DNA of 64,000 nt from JAFEBO01 sp044221315 (GTDB lineage: Bacteria; Planctomycetota; Phycisphaerae; Phycisphaerales; UBA1924), in assembly GCA_044221315.1 (NCBI GenBank), contig JBGAPK010000006.1, positions 109,586 through 173,585 of the forward strand, in the 5' to 3' direction. Below, piece after piece: positions 17,984 to 26,512 of this stretch. Within the stretch, counting starts at the first letter, position 1; each line of letters opens with the position of its first letter. The notes beneath the pieces were generated by a model, which was not told the origin of the DNA, made no database searches, and saw nothing but the letters and a program-made list of their open reading frames with translations. The translations under genes and the position numbers were made by a program.

Positions 17984-19228
17984 TCACCGAATCGACTTCA
18001 CGGGCGGCTTCTCGTTCGAGAGTTGCTCGAAGAGCACGTCTACGCCGCGCTCGAATTGCGCATCCTTCCCCGCGGCGTACGGGATCTGCCGCTCCACAAT
18101 CACGTCCGGCTCGACGCCGACACCCTCGAGTGTTTTCCCATCTACCCGAACATCGGAAACCGCGATGAGCAAAAGCGAGCCATCGGAGAGGATTTTGGGC
18201 GATCCCCCGAGCACGGCGCCTGCGGTACGCGTGCCGACCAGCGTGGCACGATGTCGCGTCTTGAATGCGTGGGAGAGGATTTCCTTGCCGCTGCGTGTGC
18301 CGGAGTCGATGAGCACGACGATCGGCTTATTCCAAGTTGGTGAGGCGGTTTTTTCGGCCCACTCGCCCGACCGCCCCTTGAACTCCACGTCCGGCTCGAG
18401 CGAGCCGAAGAGATTCATGTACTTTGCCTGCGCCCCGCCCCAGCCGCCCCGCAGGTCGAGCACCAGGCCGTCGCACTTGGCGAACCGCCCCGCGAGCATG
18501 GTCGTCAGCAGATCCTGGTACGACTCGCTCGCGTACGACCGGATCCGCACGTACGCGATCGTGCGCCCGTCGCGCGCGATCTGCTTCGCCCCGGCCCTCA
18601 TCGACCGCAGGTACATGATCCGAGGCTGGATGCTCGCCGGACGAACCTCGATGTCGCGAGTCTCGCCGAGCTTGTCGCGCCGGATTGTGATTGTGACCGG
18701 CTGATCTTCCTTCCCCTCGAACGGCGTGATGTCGCCCCATGGGTTTCCATCGATGGCGATCAGTTCATCCCCGGTGAGGATCCCCGCCTTCGCGGCGGGG
18801 CCGCCGTCGTACACGTCGGCGGCAAACATCTTGCCGCCGACGTCCTTCGCGACGATGCCGACGCCGGTGTAGTGAACCGGGCCGGACTCGAGCCCAAACT
18901 TCTCCAACTGGCCGGGAATGCTCGATGGGAAGAAGACGTCCAGCAGTTCGTAGTACTCACGCTGGGAGGAAATGAAGTGGCGCGTGTGCGAAACGCCGAG
19001 CCGTGCGATCGCCTCGTTGATGATCGCGGAAGTCTCGGCGGGGGAGTTCGCGTCCTTTGCGCGTGGGAGCAGTTCGTCCTGCGTGGCGGGCCAATCGACG
19101 CCCCGCATCTCCCGGTCGTACAAGCCGCGCTGGACGTACTTCATGGCCTCGAGAAAGACCTTTTCGTCCGCGAAGCTTGCCGGAGCGAGCAGGAGGAGCA
19201 GAAGCAAGGCCAATATTCGGCACTTCAT
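17984..19228 (-). CDS. secreted S41-family peptidase with PDZ domain
   Basis: 414 residues from ATG 19228, which begins a clear signal peptide (MKCRILALLLLLLLAPASFA). An alpha-helical N-terminal part is followed by a PDZ domain (GVGIVAKDVGGKMF to GDELIAIDGNP, about 125-210) and the tail-specific-protease fold. The nucleophile position is Ser in DSGTRSGKEIL. The Lys of the classical Ser-Lys dyad (VGxxTxGKG) is replaced: this protein reads VGTRTAGAVLG. Such GA variants occur in the IRBP/tricorn-like S41 subgroup, so activity is possible but by a different general base. It probably degrades or processes exported proteins. Confidence 0.85.
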   Translation of the reverse strand: MKCRILALLLLLLLAPASFADEKVFLEAMKYVQRGLYDREMRGVDWPATQDELLPRAKDANSPAETSAIINEAIARLGVSHTRHFISSQREYYELLDVFFPSSIPGQLEKFGLESGPVHYTGVGIVAKDVGGKMFAADVYDGGPAAKAGILTGDELIAIDGNPWGDITPFEGKEDQPVTITIRRDKLGETRDIEVRPASIQPRIMYLRSMRAGAKQIARDGRTIAYVRIRSYASESYQDLLTTMLAGRFAKCDGLVLDLRGGWGGAQAKYMNLFGSLEPDVEFKGRSGEWAEKTASPTWNKPIVVLIDSGTRSGKEILSHAFKTRHRATLVGTRTAGAVLGGSPKILSDGSLLLIAVSDVRVDGKTLEGVGVEPDVIVERQIPYAAGKDAQFERGVDVLFEQLSNEKPPVKSIR

Positions 19229-19299
19229 AGGAACCCCGTTGTTCGATCGGATGCGCCGGTCCGGAAGTCCCGGCATTCAGGGGTTCTTCCGGCGTGCAG

Positions 19300-19305
19300 T
19301 ATTCT
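19300..19305 (+). promoter_or_regulatory. -10-like TATTCT for leaderless DinB-fold gene
   Basis: TATTCT ends 7 nt before ATG 19313, with no Shine-Dalgarno between. A weak TTCAGG lies 18 nt upstream. Confidence 0.45.
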
Positions 19306-19312
19306 GGTTGCC

Positions 19313-19837
19313 ATGACGCCTCAGAATCTCCTGGCCGAGAGCCTCCTCACCAGCCGGGACCTGCTGCTTCGCTACCTCGACGGCTTTGATGACTCGACCC
19401 GGACCGCAACAGCCCCGGGATGCCCGAATCACGTGGCGTGGTGCCTCGGGCACTGCGCCTTGGTCGCCAACCGATTCGCGGAGCCGCTGGACCGTCGTTC
19501 CCTGCCGGAGACAGAATTCATCGCGGGCAGCAATCGGGGTAACGCCCGTCAGTTCGGGACAGAGTCGATCTGCTTCGCGAGCACGCCGTCGCCCCGCGCG
19601 GAGGACTTTCCGGGGCTGGGACGCTGCCGCGACATCTTCTCGGCAGGGGTCGATCGCCTGGCTGCATGGCTGCGGTCGTGCGAATCGTCGCGGCTCGAAA
19701 CACCGGTCCGGTTTTTTCCGGGCCTTGATATTCCTCCCGTCGCGATCGTTCCCCGACTCGTGTTCCATCACGGCCACCACTGCGGCCAGATCGCCGATCT
19801 TCGGCGCGCTCTCGGAATGAAGTCGATTTTCGCGTGA
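19313..19837 (+). CDS. DinB-fold protein, second copy type
   Basis: 174 residues. DinB/YfiT-like four-helix protein: the N-terminal NHVAWCLGHCALVAN and the C-terminal PRLVFHHGHHCGQIADLRRAL supply the metal-binding His cluster (HHGHHxGQ). The family includes thiol-dependent S-transferases and uncharacterised proteins. The frame is open far upstream, but ATG 19313 is supported by the TATTCT hexamer 7 nt before it and gives the canonical N-terminus. It is only distantly like the DinB-fold gene at 7386. Confidence 0.8.
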   Translation: MTPQNLLAESLLTSRDLLLRYLDGFDDSTRTATAPGCPNHVAWCLGHCALVANRFAEPLDRRSLPETEFIAGSNRGNARQFGTESICFASTPSPRAEDFPGLGRCRDIFSAGVDRLAAWLRSCESSRLETPVRFFPGLDIPPVAIVPRLVFHHGHHCGQIADLRRALGMKSIFA

Positions 19838-19840
19838 GCT

Positions 19841-19951
19841 TCAGCTGCCGATCGACCTCGCGGTGTCATCCAGCAGTTCATTTGCCGCCACGGTGGTCGG
19901 CGCCTCGGCGATCAGCCTCATGATCGGCTCGGTGTTGCTTCCGGGCACTTG
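19841..19951 (-). pseudogene. duplicated 3' end of the phosphohexomutase gene (relic)
   Basis: On the minus strand this reads PGSNTEPIMRLIAEAPT, then TVAANELLDDTARSIGS and a stop. That is the phosphate-binding loop and C-terminus of the intact phosphohexomutase at 20425-21894 (RGSNTEPIMRLIAEAPT, SAAANALLDDAAGAIATR). Third positions differ at many codons, so it is not a fresh duplicate. Similarity starts abruptly at the same point in both copies (gttgcttccg/gcac). It has no 5' part and cannot be a gene. Confidence 0.85.
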
Positions 19952-20049
19952 TAAGCGTCCGACAAAAGTATGTCACAAGAAACGGTGTTCCGCTCGATCG
20001 GGGCCGAGCAATAGAGAGTCGATCGAAGCTGGTACCATCTTTGTGGTTC

Positions 20050-20412
20050 ATGAAAAAGATCGAGAACGATGCTGGTGATCAGGTCGATTTCAAGCACCCC
20101 CGCTTTGCCGCGGTGCTTGGGATTCTTCTTGCGTTGTTGGGGGTCCTTCCGGTGATTCTCGCTGTCCCGCGCAGCACTTCGCCCGCTGCTCCCGGTGACC
20201 CGACCGCGGCATCGCGCCACGAAGCGTGGCTCTTCGTTTGGGGTTTCGCGCTCGTTGTGTTGACACCCATTTGCATTTATTCGGCGCTTGTTCTCTTTCG
20301 GTGCCGGGTGGTCATGGCTTTTTCCTTATGTGCAATCGGCACCCTCGCGCTCTGGGGGTTTTCTTACTTCGTCATCGTCTGGCGCCTGTTCGCTGGCTGG
20401 GGTCGCACCTGA
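20050..20412 (+). CDS. small membrane protein, unknown
   Basis: 120 residues with three predicted membrane helices (about 25-45, 63-85, 90-115) and a charged N-terminus MKKIENDAGDQ. No family recognised. ATG 20050 is taken; an in-frame TTG lies at 20041. It sits between the true 3' end of the phosphohexomutase gene and the orphan copy of that 3' end, so it may have arrived on the same insertion. It is oriented convergently with the mutase, with 12 bp between stops. Confidence 0.6.
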   Translation: MKKIENDAGDQVDFKHPRFAAVLGILLALLGVLPVILAVPRSTSPAAPGDPTAASRHEAWLFVWGFALVVLTPICIYSALVLFRCRVVMAFSLCAIGTLALWGFSYFVIVWRLFAGWGRT

Positions 20413-20424
20413 GCGATCCAATAG

Positions 20425-21894
20425 CTACCGTGTGGCAATCGCCCCGGCCGCGTCGTCGAGGAGTGCGTTGGCGGCCGCGGACGTCGGCGCCTCCGCGATC
20501 AGCCTCATGATCGGTTCAGTGTTGCTTCCGCGCACGTGCAGCCAAGCCCGCTTGCTTTCGATATCCACGCGCACCCCGTCCTGGCGGTCCAGCCGCTCGT
20601 TCGCGTAGTGCTTTGCGACTTTCTCTGCCGCGGCCTTTGCCTGCGACGGGTCGGCGAGGTCAACCTTGCGCTTCACGATCGCGTAGGTCGGCATCGAGGC
20701 CACGATCGCCGAGAGCGGCTTCTCGAACATCCGGATCAGCCCGATCGTGAGCGCCATGGCCGAGAGTGAATCGCGCACGTACGTCACGCGCGGCCAGATC
20801 ACGCCGCCGTTCCCCTCGCCCCCCACCAGTGAGCCGTTCTTCTTCATAGCGCTGACGACGTTCGCCTCGCCGACGGCGGTGCGCAGCACGGTGCAGCCGT
20901 ACTTGGCCGCGACGTCGTCGATCATGCGGCTGGTCGAGAGGTTTGCCGCGAGCGTGAGTCCCGCGGTCCTTTGTCCGGCCCGCTTCATCGACTCGAGAAT
21001 CGCCAGCGTCCCGAGCACAAGCGTGTATTCCTCGCCGACGTATTTCCCGTTTTCATCGATCAGCGCCAGGCGGTCGGCATCCGGATCCTGGGCGAATCCG
21101 GCGGCACATCCGTTCTCCCGCACCGCGTCGCACAGTCCGCCGGGCACCGAGAGATTCTCCTGCGTCGGCTCGGGCGGATGTGGAAACAGACCGGTTGTCT
21201 CGTTGCCGAGGTGGCAGTACTCGTCCACGCCGAGCGCCTCGAGCAACTGCTGGCTTCCCTGAACGCCCGACGCGTTGACCGAGTCCACGGCGAACTTCAT
21301 CCCGACCCCGAGTGCCGGCGCATCGTCGGTCACGCCCGCTTCCTCAATCGCGGCGAGGACGCGGGCCACGTGGCGTGCGTCGGCCGCGCTATCGGCTTCG
21401 GCCGTGCCCACCTGATCCCATGCGACGCCGAACGAAGCCTGCGACTTGAAGCGATCGACGATAACGCTCGCGATCGACGCCGGCGGCGCGCACGCCGCGG
21501 AGCCGAACGAATCACGGTCCTCCGCGAGCAGACACTTGATACCGTTCCACTGCTGCGGGTTATGGCTCGCCGTAAGCACCATGCCGGCAACGGCCAACTT
21601 TGATCGACCCGCGAGCGAATCGACCGCGACCGCCACCGTGGGTGTCATCGCGACGCCGATGTCCACGACGCCGACTCCCGCGCCGGTCAGCCCGGCGATC
21701 GCGGCATGATGCAGCATGGCATTCCCGGCGCGTCCATCCCGGCCGACGACCACCGCTACGGGCTTTCCGCCAGCGCGCTCCCGGAGGAATGAGCCGAAGC
21801 ACCCGGCAAAACGCGAGGCAACCTCCGGCGTGAGCGATTGGCCGACGATGCCGCGCAGGCCGGAAACAGAGAGCATGAGCGGTGCGTTTGTCAT
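20425..21894 (-). CDS. phosphoglucosamine mutase / phosphomannomutase family enzyme
   Basis: 489 residues, alpha-D-phosphohexomutase superfamily. Motifs in order: VSGLRGIVGQSL at the N-terminus, the phosphoserine loop TASHNP (Ser110), the metal loop DPDADRLAL, the sugar-specificity loop GGEGNGGV, and the C-terminal phosphate-binding RGSNTEP. The enzyme isomerises hexose 6- and 1-phosphates, feeding cell-envelope sugar nucleotides. The sugar loop departs from the usual GEESGH/GEQSGH form, so GlmM versus ManB/PgcA specificity is left open. ATG 21894 gives the canonical N-terminus; the frame is open to 21939. A second, diverged copy of its last ~35 codons lies downstream at 19841-19951. Confidence 0.88.
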   Translation of the reverse strand: MTNAPLMLSVSGLRGIVGQSLTPEVASRFAGCFGSFLRERAGGKPVAVVVGRDGRAGNAMLHHAAIAGLTGAGVGVVDIGVAMTPTVAVAVDSLAGRSKLAVAGMVLTASHNPQQWNGIKCLLAEDRDSFGSAACAPPASIASVIVDRFKSQASFGVAWDQVGTAEADSAADARHVARVLAAIEEAGVTDDAPALGVGMKFAVDSVNASGVQGSQQLLEALGVDEYCHLGNETTGLFPHPPEPTQENLSVPGGLCDAVRENGCAAGFAQDPDADRLALIDENGKYVGEEYTLVLGTLAILESMKRAGQRTAGLTLAANLSTSRMIDDVAAKYGCTVLRTAVGEANVVSAMKKNGSLVGGEGNGGVIWPRVTYVRDSLSAMALTIGLIRMFEKPLSAIVASMPTYAIVKRKVDLADPSQAKAAAEKVAKHYANERLDRQDGVRVDIESKRAWLHVRGSNTEPIMRLIAEAPTSAAANALLDDAAGAIATR

Positions 21895-22095
21895 AACTGT
21901 GAATCCACGAGCGCAATATCCGAACCGAACACGGAGCAAACGGAAAGTGAAGCCCCGAAAACCACGAGGGTAGGGTTTGGAGGCGGGTTCGGGACGCCGA
22001 TGAAGGATTGGGCATTGGCCGGGCGAAAAGAAGGAGAATTTGCCCGGTTCCGCCTCCCCGTCATTCCGTGAGGGGGTTTCAAACTAGGATCGAGG

Positions 22096-22479
22096 ATGTA
22101 CGAGATCACGGTCCAGACCGAGTTCTGCGCGGGGCACTCACTGGTCATCGGCGGCCAGCGCGAGAAGCTCCACGGGCACAACTGGAAGGTCCGCGCTGTG
22201 ATCGCCGGAAAAACGCTCGACCACGACGGTCTTCTTTGTGATTTTCATACGGTGGAAGAAGTGCTCCACGAGATCTGCGAGCCCTTCCACAACGAGAATC
22301 TGGACGATCGCGAGCCGTTTTCCGCCGGTGTGAATCCCTCCGCGGAGCACGTGGCCCGCTACATCGCGACCGAGATGGCCTCCCGACTCGACGAGGCGCT
22401 CAAGCCGCACGCCCGCGTCGCGAGCGTGAGCGTGACCGAGGCGCCGGGCTGCATCGCAACCTACCGGGTGGAGAAGTAG
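22096..22479 (+). CDS. 6-pyruvoyl-tetrahydropterin synthase family enzyme, PTPS-III type
   Basis: 127 residues, COG0720 fold. The zinc ligands fall in FCAGHS (His14) and LHGHNW (His26, His28). QueD enzymes have Cys in a CxxxHGH motif; here the segment reads GGQREKLHGH, which is ExxHGH with Glu23. Published motif analysis assigns ExxHGH to PTPS-III, which replaces dihydroneopterin aldolase (FolB) in folate synthesis. The assignment to folate rather than queuosine is therefore motif-based. The gene is followed after 7 bp by ppk1, so the two are probably co-transcribed. GAGG directly precedes ATG. Confidence 0.85.
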   Translation: MYEITVQTEFCAGHSLVIGGQREKLHGHNWKVRAVIAGKTLDHDGLLCDFHTVEEVLHEICEPFHNENLDDREPFSAGVNPSAEHVARYIATEMASRLDEALKPHARVASVSVTEAPGCIATYRVEK

Positions 22480-22486
22480 ACAAGCG

Positions 22487-24784
22487 ATGACCCCCGCCGA
22501 GCCCAAACGCGAGAATGTGGAGAGCGCTGCGCCGACGCCGCGCCTGTCGCTCACGCCGGGCGGCCCGGTGCATGGGAGTGACGAGGGCTCTCCCGGCGCC
22601 CCAACGTGGGAAGGCCCGCGGTTCTTCAACCGCGACCTTTCCTGGCTCGAGTTCAACCGGCGCGTGCTGCGCCAGGCCGGCGACCCGCGCGTGGCGCTCC
22701 TCGAGCGCGTCAAGTTTCTCGCGATCTTCACCAACAACCTCGACGAGTTCTTCATGAAGCGCGTCGGCCTGCTCCGGCGCCTGATGCAGAGCGAGCCCGA
22801 CTCGCTGAGCCATGACGGGATGACGCCGCGCCAGCAGCTGGTCGCCATCCGGGCCATGGTGAACGAACTCATCGCCGAGCAGGCGCAGATCTACACACGA
22901 GACGTTCTGCCCGCCCTGATCGCGGCGGACATTCATATTGTCAGTTACAAGGATCTCGCGCCCCGCGACAAGCGCTATGTCGACGAGTGGTACCGGGCGC
23001 ACATCTTCGCCTCGCTCACGCCTCTGGCCGTGGACTCGGGGCACAAGTTCCCGTTCATCTCCAATCTCTCCGATAACATCAGCGTGCTCGCGACGCCGCC
23101 GGAGCCGGCCAGCCGTCGCATCGCCGATCTGATCGGCGATTCCGACGAGCCCCGCTTCGCCCGCGTCAAGATCCCGATCGGTGCCGGCGTACGCCGCTTT
23201 GTGCCGATCCCGACCCGTCCCGGGGCCCGCGCCGGCAAGCGCGTCGATCGCTTTGTCCCGCTGCTCGACGTGATCAGCGCGAACCTGGGCGACCTGTTCC
23301 CCGGAGTCCGTATCCTCGAGCAGGCCGCGTTCCGCGTGACCCGCTCCGCCGGCGTGCAGCGCGACGACATCATCGAGATCGGCTCGGGCTCGCTCATGCG
23401 CTCGGTCGAGGAGGATCTCAAGCAGCGACGCTTCGCGCGGGCCGTGCGCCTCGAGCTCGAATCGGGCGCCAGCCAGGAACTCCGGCAGTGGCTGCTCGAC
23501 AAACTGAGCCTCGTGCCGCAGGACATCTACGAGCACCCGCCGGTTGATTACGCCTCGCTCTTTGAGATCGCCGAGGTTGAGCGGCCGGATCTGAAGGAGC
23601 GTCCTTACCGCCCGGTCATCCCCGCGCGTTTCGCGGCGGCGGCAAAGGGCATCGGCATCGCGGGCTCGGCCGATTCCGCCGGCGCTCACTTCTTCGCCGC
23701 CATCCGCAAGCAGGACGTGCTGGTGCACCATCCCTACGAGAGCTTCAAGCACTCGGTGGAGAAGTTCATCGCCGCGGCGGCGGCCGACCCGGATGTGGTC
23801 GCCATCAAGCAGACGCTCTACCGCACCACGCCCGACTCGCCATTCGTGGAGAACCTGATCCGTGCCGCCGAGAGCGGGAAGCAGGTCGCCTGTCTCGTCG
23901 AACTCCGCGCCCGCTTTGATGAAGGGCGCAACGTGCGATTTGCCCGCCAGCTCGAGAAGGCCGGCGTGCATGTGGCCTACGGCGTCGCGGGGCTCAAGAC
24001 GCACTGCAAGACGTCGCTCGTCGTCCGCCACGAGCGGACCGGCCTGCGCTGCTATGCGCACCTGGGCACAGGAAACTACCACCCCAAGACCGCGCAGCTC
24101 TACACCGACGTCGGCCTCTTCACCTGCGACCCCGAGATCACGAGCGACCTCGTCACGCTGTTCAACTACCTCACCGGACTCTCGGCACCGCAGAACTACG
24201 CGCACCTGCTGGTCGCGCCGTTCACGATGCGTCAGCGATTCAACTTTCTGATCGACCGCGAGATCGAGCACGCCAGGCACGGCCGCCCCTGCGGCATCAC
24301 CGCCAAGACCAATGCCCTCGAAGACCGGGAGATCGCCGAGAAGCTCTACCAGGCCTCTGCCGCGGGCGTGCCGGTAACGCTGATCGTCCGGGGCTTCTGC
24401 TGCCTGCGCCCCGGCGTGCCCGGTCTTTCGGACAACATCCGCGTGGTCAGCGTCATCGGGCGCTTCCTCGAACACTCTCGCATATTCGCCTTCCGGAACG
24501 GACTTGAAGACCCGCTCGACGGCGAGTGGCTCATCTCGAGCGCGGACTGGATGTACCGCAACCTTTCCAACCGCGTGGAGGTCGCCGTGCCGATCCGGGA
24601 CCGGGACGCCCGGGCGAAGCTCCAGCGCATCTTCGAGGTCTCGCTGCTGGATCAGCGCAACGCATGGGATCTCCAGACCGACGGGACGTACGTGCTGCGC
24701 AAGGCCGGCGAGGACGCGGAGCCGGATTCGCCGCAGGCGTCGGGAACGTTCAACACGCTGATCTGGGAAGCCGGCGGGCAGTAA
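22487..24784 (+). CDS. ppk1: polyphosphate kinase 1
   Basis: 765 residues, a little longer than usual because of a ~40-residue Pro/Ser-rich N-terminus. PPK1 reversibly transfers the gamma-phosphate of ATP to polyphosphate at the membrane periphery. The N domain begins FFNRDLSWLEFNRRVL, followed by FLAIFTNNLDEFFMKRVG. The catalytic core includes HHPYESF, ELRARFDEGRN, and the phosphohistidine region RCYAHLGTGNYHPKTA (His525). Near the C-terminus SADWMYRNLSNRVEVAVPI is typical. It follows the PTPS-III-like gene by 7 bp. Confidence 0.97.
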   Translation: MTPAEPKRENVESAAPTPRLSLTPGGPVHGSDEGSPGAPTWEGPRFFNRDLSWLEFNRRVLRQAGDPRVALLERVKFLAIFTNNLDEFFMKRVGLLRRLMQSEPDSLSHDGMTPRQQLVAIRAMVNELIAEQAQIYTRDVLPALIAADIHIVSYKDLAPRDKRYVDEWYRAHIFASLTPLAVDSGHKFPFISNLSDNISVLATPPEPASRRIADLIGDSDEPRFARVKIPIGAGVRRFVPIPTRPGARAGKRVDRFVPLLDVISANLGDLFPGVRILEQAAFRVTRSAGVQRDDIIEIGSGSLMRSVEEDLKQRRFARAVRLELESGASQELRQWLLDKLSLVPQDIYEHPPVDYASLFEIAEVERPDLKERPYRPVIPARFAAAAKGIGIAGSADSAGAHFFAAIRKQDVLVHHPYESFKHSVEKFIAAAAADPDVVAIKQTLYRTTPDSPFVENLIRAAESGKQVACLVELRARFDEGRNVRFARQLEKAGVHVAYGVAGLKTHCKTSLVVRHERTGLRCYAHLGTGNYHPKTAQLYTDVGLFTCDPEITSDLVTLFNYLTGLSAPQNYAHLLVAPFTMRQRFNFLIDREIEHARHGRPCGITAKTNALEDREIAEKLYQASAAGVPVTLIVRGFCCLRPGVPGLSDNIRVVSVIGRFLEHSRIFAFRNGLEDPLDGEWLISSADWMYRNLSNRVEVAVPIRDRDARAKLQRIFEVSLLDQRNAWDLQTDGTYVLRKAGEDAEPDSPQASGTFNTLIWEAGGQ

Positions 24785-24898
24785 GCGGCCAGCGGGAAGG
24801 TCCTCGCCTGCACTCCGTCTGCGATTTCCGCAGCCTTCTGCTACAGATTCCGCTGTACTTTCGGCGGGACGGGCGGGGTGCTTGCGGAGGACCCAGCG

Positions 24899-25876
24899 GT
24901 GAAGCAATATCGCTCTCTAAGGAATGTGCTTGCGGTCGCCGGACTGGCGGCGGTGCACCAACTCGCCATCGGACAGTCGCCCTCTGTTGTGGCCGGCACG
25001 AAGAGCGCCCCTTTCCAAACTCGGGCGTCAGCCGCGGAACAGGCCCGGCCCCACGGGCAACAGAATCCCGACGCCGGCCGCGCTGCCCTCACTTGTCCCG
25101 GCGGCGTCGGACGGGGCACCGATTACAACAACAACGGCATCGACTCGGTGTGTGACCCGGACGAGCCGGTCGTCATTGACCCGAAGGGCGCTCCGAATCG
25201 ACCCGGCGGCTACTCGCCGGGATATGCCGACGGCACCTACAGCTACTTGTACGTCGGGAACTCGTACTCCGGCTTTGGTTCCGGTTTCGTGCAGGCCTTT
25301 GGCCGCAAGGCATCGGCCCATGGCTCGACCGGCGGCGGGTTCGCGCTCATGGACGCCTCCGTTGAATTCGAGGGAGAGGGACCGACAAGGTGGATCTCCG
25401 GATCGCTATCGGGATGGAGTAAGGCGACCGACGAGATCGGGACCCCGGTCAGCGGCCAGATTTTCGTCGGGGTGTGGCTCCGGTTTACGGTACTGCGTCC
25501 TCTGTATTACAGATATTTCCGTTCGTCCGCCGGAATCGGTGGTCTCCAAGCTCTGCAGACAAATGGGAACTTCGACAGCAAACGGCTGCCTCCGGGCGAG
25601 TATCAGATATCAATCAGTGCTGCGGCCGTGTACCCTCCGGCCGCGAACTTCTCCGGCTCGTACCGCCTGGATTTTCTCGAAGCCGACCCGTGCCCGGCCG
25701 ACCTGACGGCGGATGGACTCGTTGACGATACCGACTTCTCCCAGTTCGTTCAATCGTACAACGAACTGATCGTCCCACCGGCGAGCCCGCTCTCCGATTT
25801 CAACGGCGACCAGCTGGTGGACGACGGCGACTTCTCGATCTTTGTCGTGGCGTATGACCGTCTTGTTTGCTCTTAG
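24899..25876 (+). CDS. secreted protein with C-terminal dockerin-like repeats
   Basis: 325 residues from GTG 24899, chosen because GGAGG lies 8 nt upstream and the product starts with a signal peptide (MKQYRSLRNVLAVAGLAAVHQLAIG). After a low-complexity segment comes DYNNNGIDSVCDPDE, a calcium-binding motif like thrombospondin type 3 repeats. A Gly/Tyr-rich beta domain of unknown type spans about 90-255. Two dockerin-like repeats close the protein (LTADGLVDDTDF, FNGDQLVDDGDF). Function unknown; the terminal module is shared with three other proteins here. The stop overlaps the convergent GNAT stop by 4 bp. Confidence 0.75.
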   Translation: MKQYRSLRNVLAVAGLAAVHQLAIGQSPSVVAGTKSAPFQTRASAAEQARPHGQQNPDAGRAALTCPGGVGRGTDYNNNGIDSVCDPDEPVVIDPKGAPNRPGGYSPGYADGTYSYLYVGNSYSGFGSGFVQAFGRKASAHGSTGGGFALMDASVEFEGEGPTRWISGSLSGWSKATDEIGTPVSGQIFVGVWLRFTVLRPLYYRYFRSSAGIGGLQALQTNGNFDSKRLPPGEYQISISAAAVYPPAANFSGSYRLDFLEADPCPADLTADGLVDDTDFSQFVQSYNELIVPPASPLSDFNGDQLVDDGDFSIFVVAYDRLVCS

Positions 25877-26457
25877 ATGACGAGCCGCTCCCATCCATAC
25901 GCCGTTTGGGGGTACGCCTTGCCCCCGAGCGTCAGAAAGCTCTCGCCCACGACCGCGCCGCCCAAGCTCTCATAGAAAGCGCGCGCCGGGGCGTTGTTCG
26001 AGAGAACCCAGAGCACGACGGACGATTCCCCAAGATCTTGGGCGGCACGGAAGAATTCTGTGAACAGCGCGCGGCCGATGCCGCGCCGGTGCTTGTCGTG
26101 CGCCACATGGATGGCGAAGAGCTCGAACGGGAATCTCTGAAACACCGTCGGCGGCACCGGATCGCCGGCGGCGGTCTTTTCCCGCGTCGGCCCGCCGCGG
26201 ACCATGCCGAGGATCGGGTTCGGAGCACCGGGCTCTTCCGCCACCAGGAACGGCATCCGCGGCTTCACGTGCTTGCCGGTTTGGGGATCGAAATGCTGCC
26301 CGTGGTACTTGGCCATTCCCTCGGCCGAGAGTTGCGACAGGAACGCATGGTCCATGATGCCCCGGTAGGCCTTCATCCAGCAGGCGTGCTGCATCAGGCC
26401 GACGCCGGGCATGTCGGCGGGGGTTGCGGGTCGGATGGAAAAGGCGGGTCGGCTCAT
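25873..26457 (-). CDS. GNAT-family N-acetyltransferase
   Basis: 194 residues from ATG 26457. GNAT fold: SIRPATPADMPGVG at the N-terminus, ELFAIHVAHDKHRRGIGRALFTEF carrying the acetyl-CoA pyrophosphate-binding RxxGxG/A signature (HRRGIGRA), then VVLWVLSNNAPARAFYESLGG as motif B. Substrate unknown. The reading frame stays open upstream to 26709, but that stretch overlaps the divergent zinc-ribbon gene. TATGCT ends 7 nt before ATG 26457, which fixes the start better than ATG 26469. Confidence 0.88.
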   Translation of the reverse strand: MSRPAFSIRPATPADMPGVGLMQHACWMKAYRGIMDHAFLSQLSAEGMAKYHGQHFDPQTGKHVKPRMPFLVAEEPGAPNPILGMVRGGPTREKTAAGDPVPPTVFQRFPFELFAIHVAHDKHRRGIGRALFTEFFRAAQDLGESSVVLWVLSNNAPARAFYESLGGAVVGESFLTLGGKAYPQTAYGWERLVI

Positions 26458-26464
26458 TCGCTTG

Positions 26465-26470
26465 AGCATA
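26465..26470 (-). promoter_or_regulatory. -10-like TATGCT for leaderless GNAT gene
   Basis: Minus-strand TATGCT, 7 nt, then ATG 26457. It faces the TAGTCT of the divergent zinc-ribbon gene 30 bp away. Confidence 0.5.
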
Positions 26471-26500
26471 CCGGCGCGATCCAGTGCTTTGGGAATGTCG

Positions 26501-26506
26501 TAGTCT
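26501..26506 (+). promoter_or_regulatory. -10-like TAGTCT for leaderless zinc-ribbon gene
   Basis: TAGTCT ends 6 nt before GTG 26513. No Shine-Dalgarno is present. Confidence 0.45.
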
Positions 26507-26512
26507 GGTGGC

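Noticed and set aside
19841..19951. Attachment site of a mobile element with its own integrase
   Set aside because: The duplicated gene end fits such a site, but no integrase, transposase or tRNA is present and the segment is too short. It is kept only as a recombination footprint.
22400..24907. Very long minus-strand open frame (835 codons) opposite ppk1
   Set aside because: It is the antisense shadow of a high-GC coding sequence; the plus strand has all PPK1 motifs and the minus product has no fold-like pattern.
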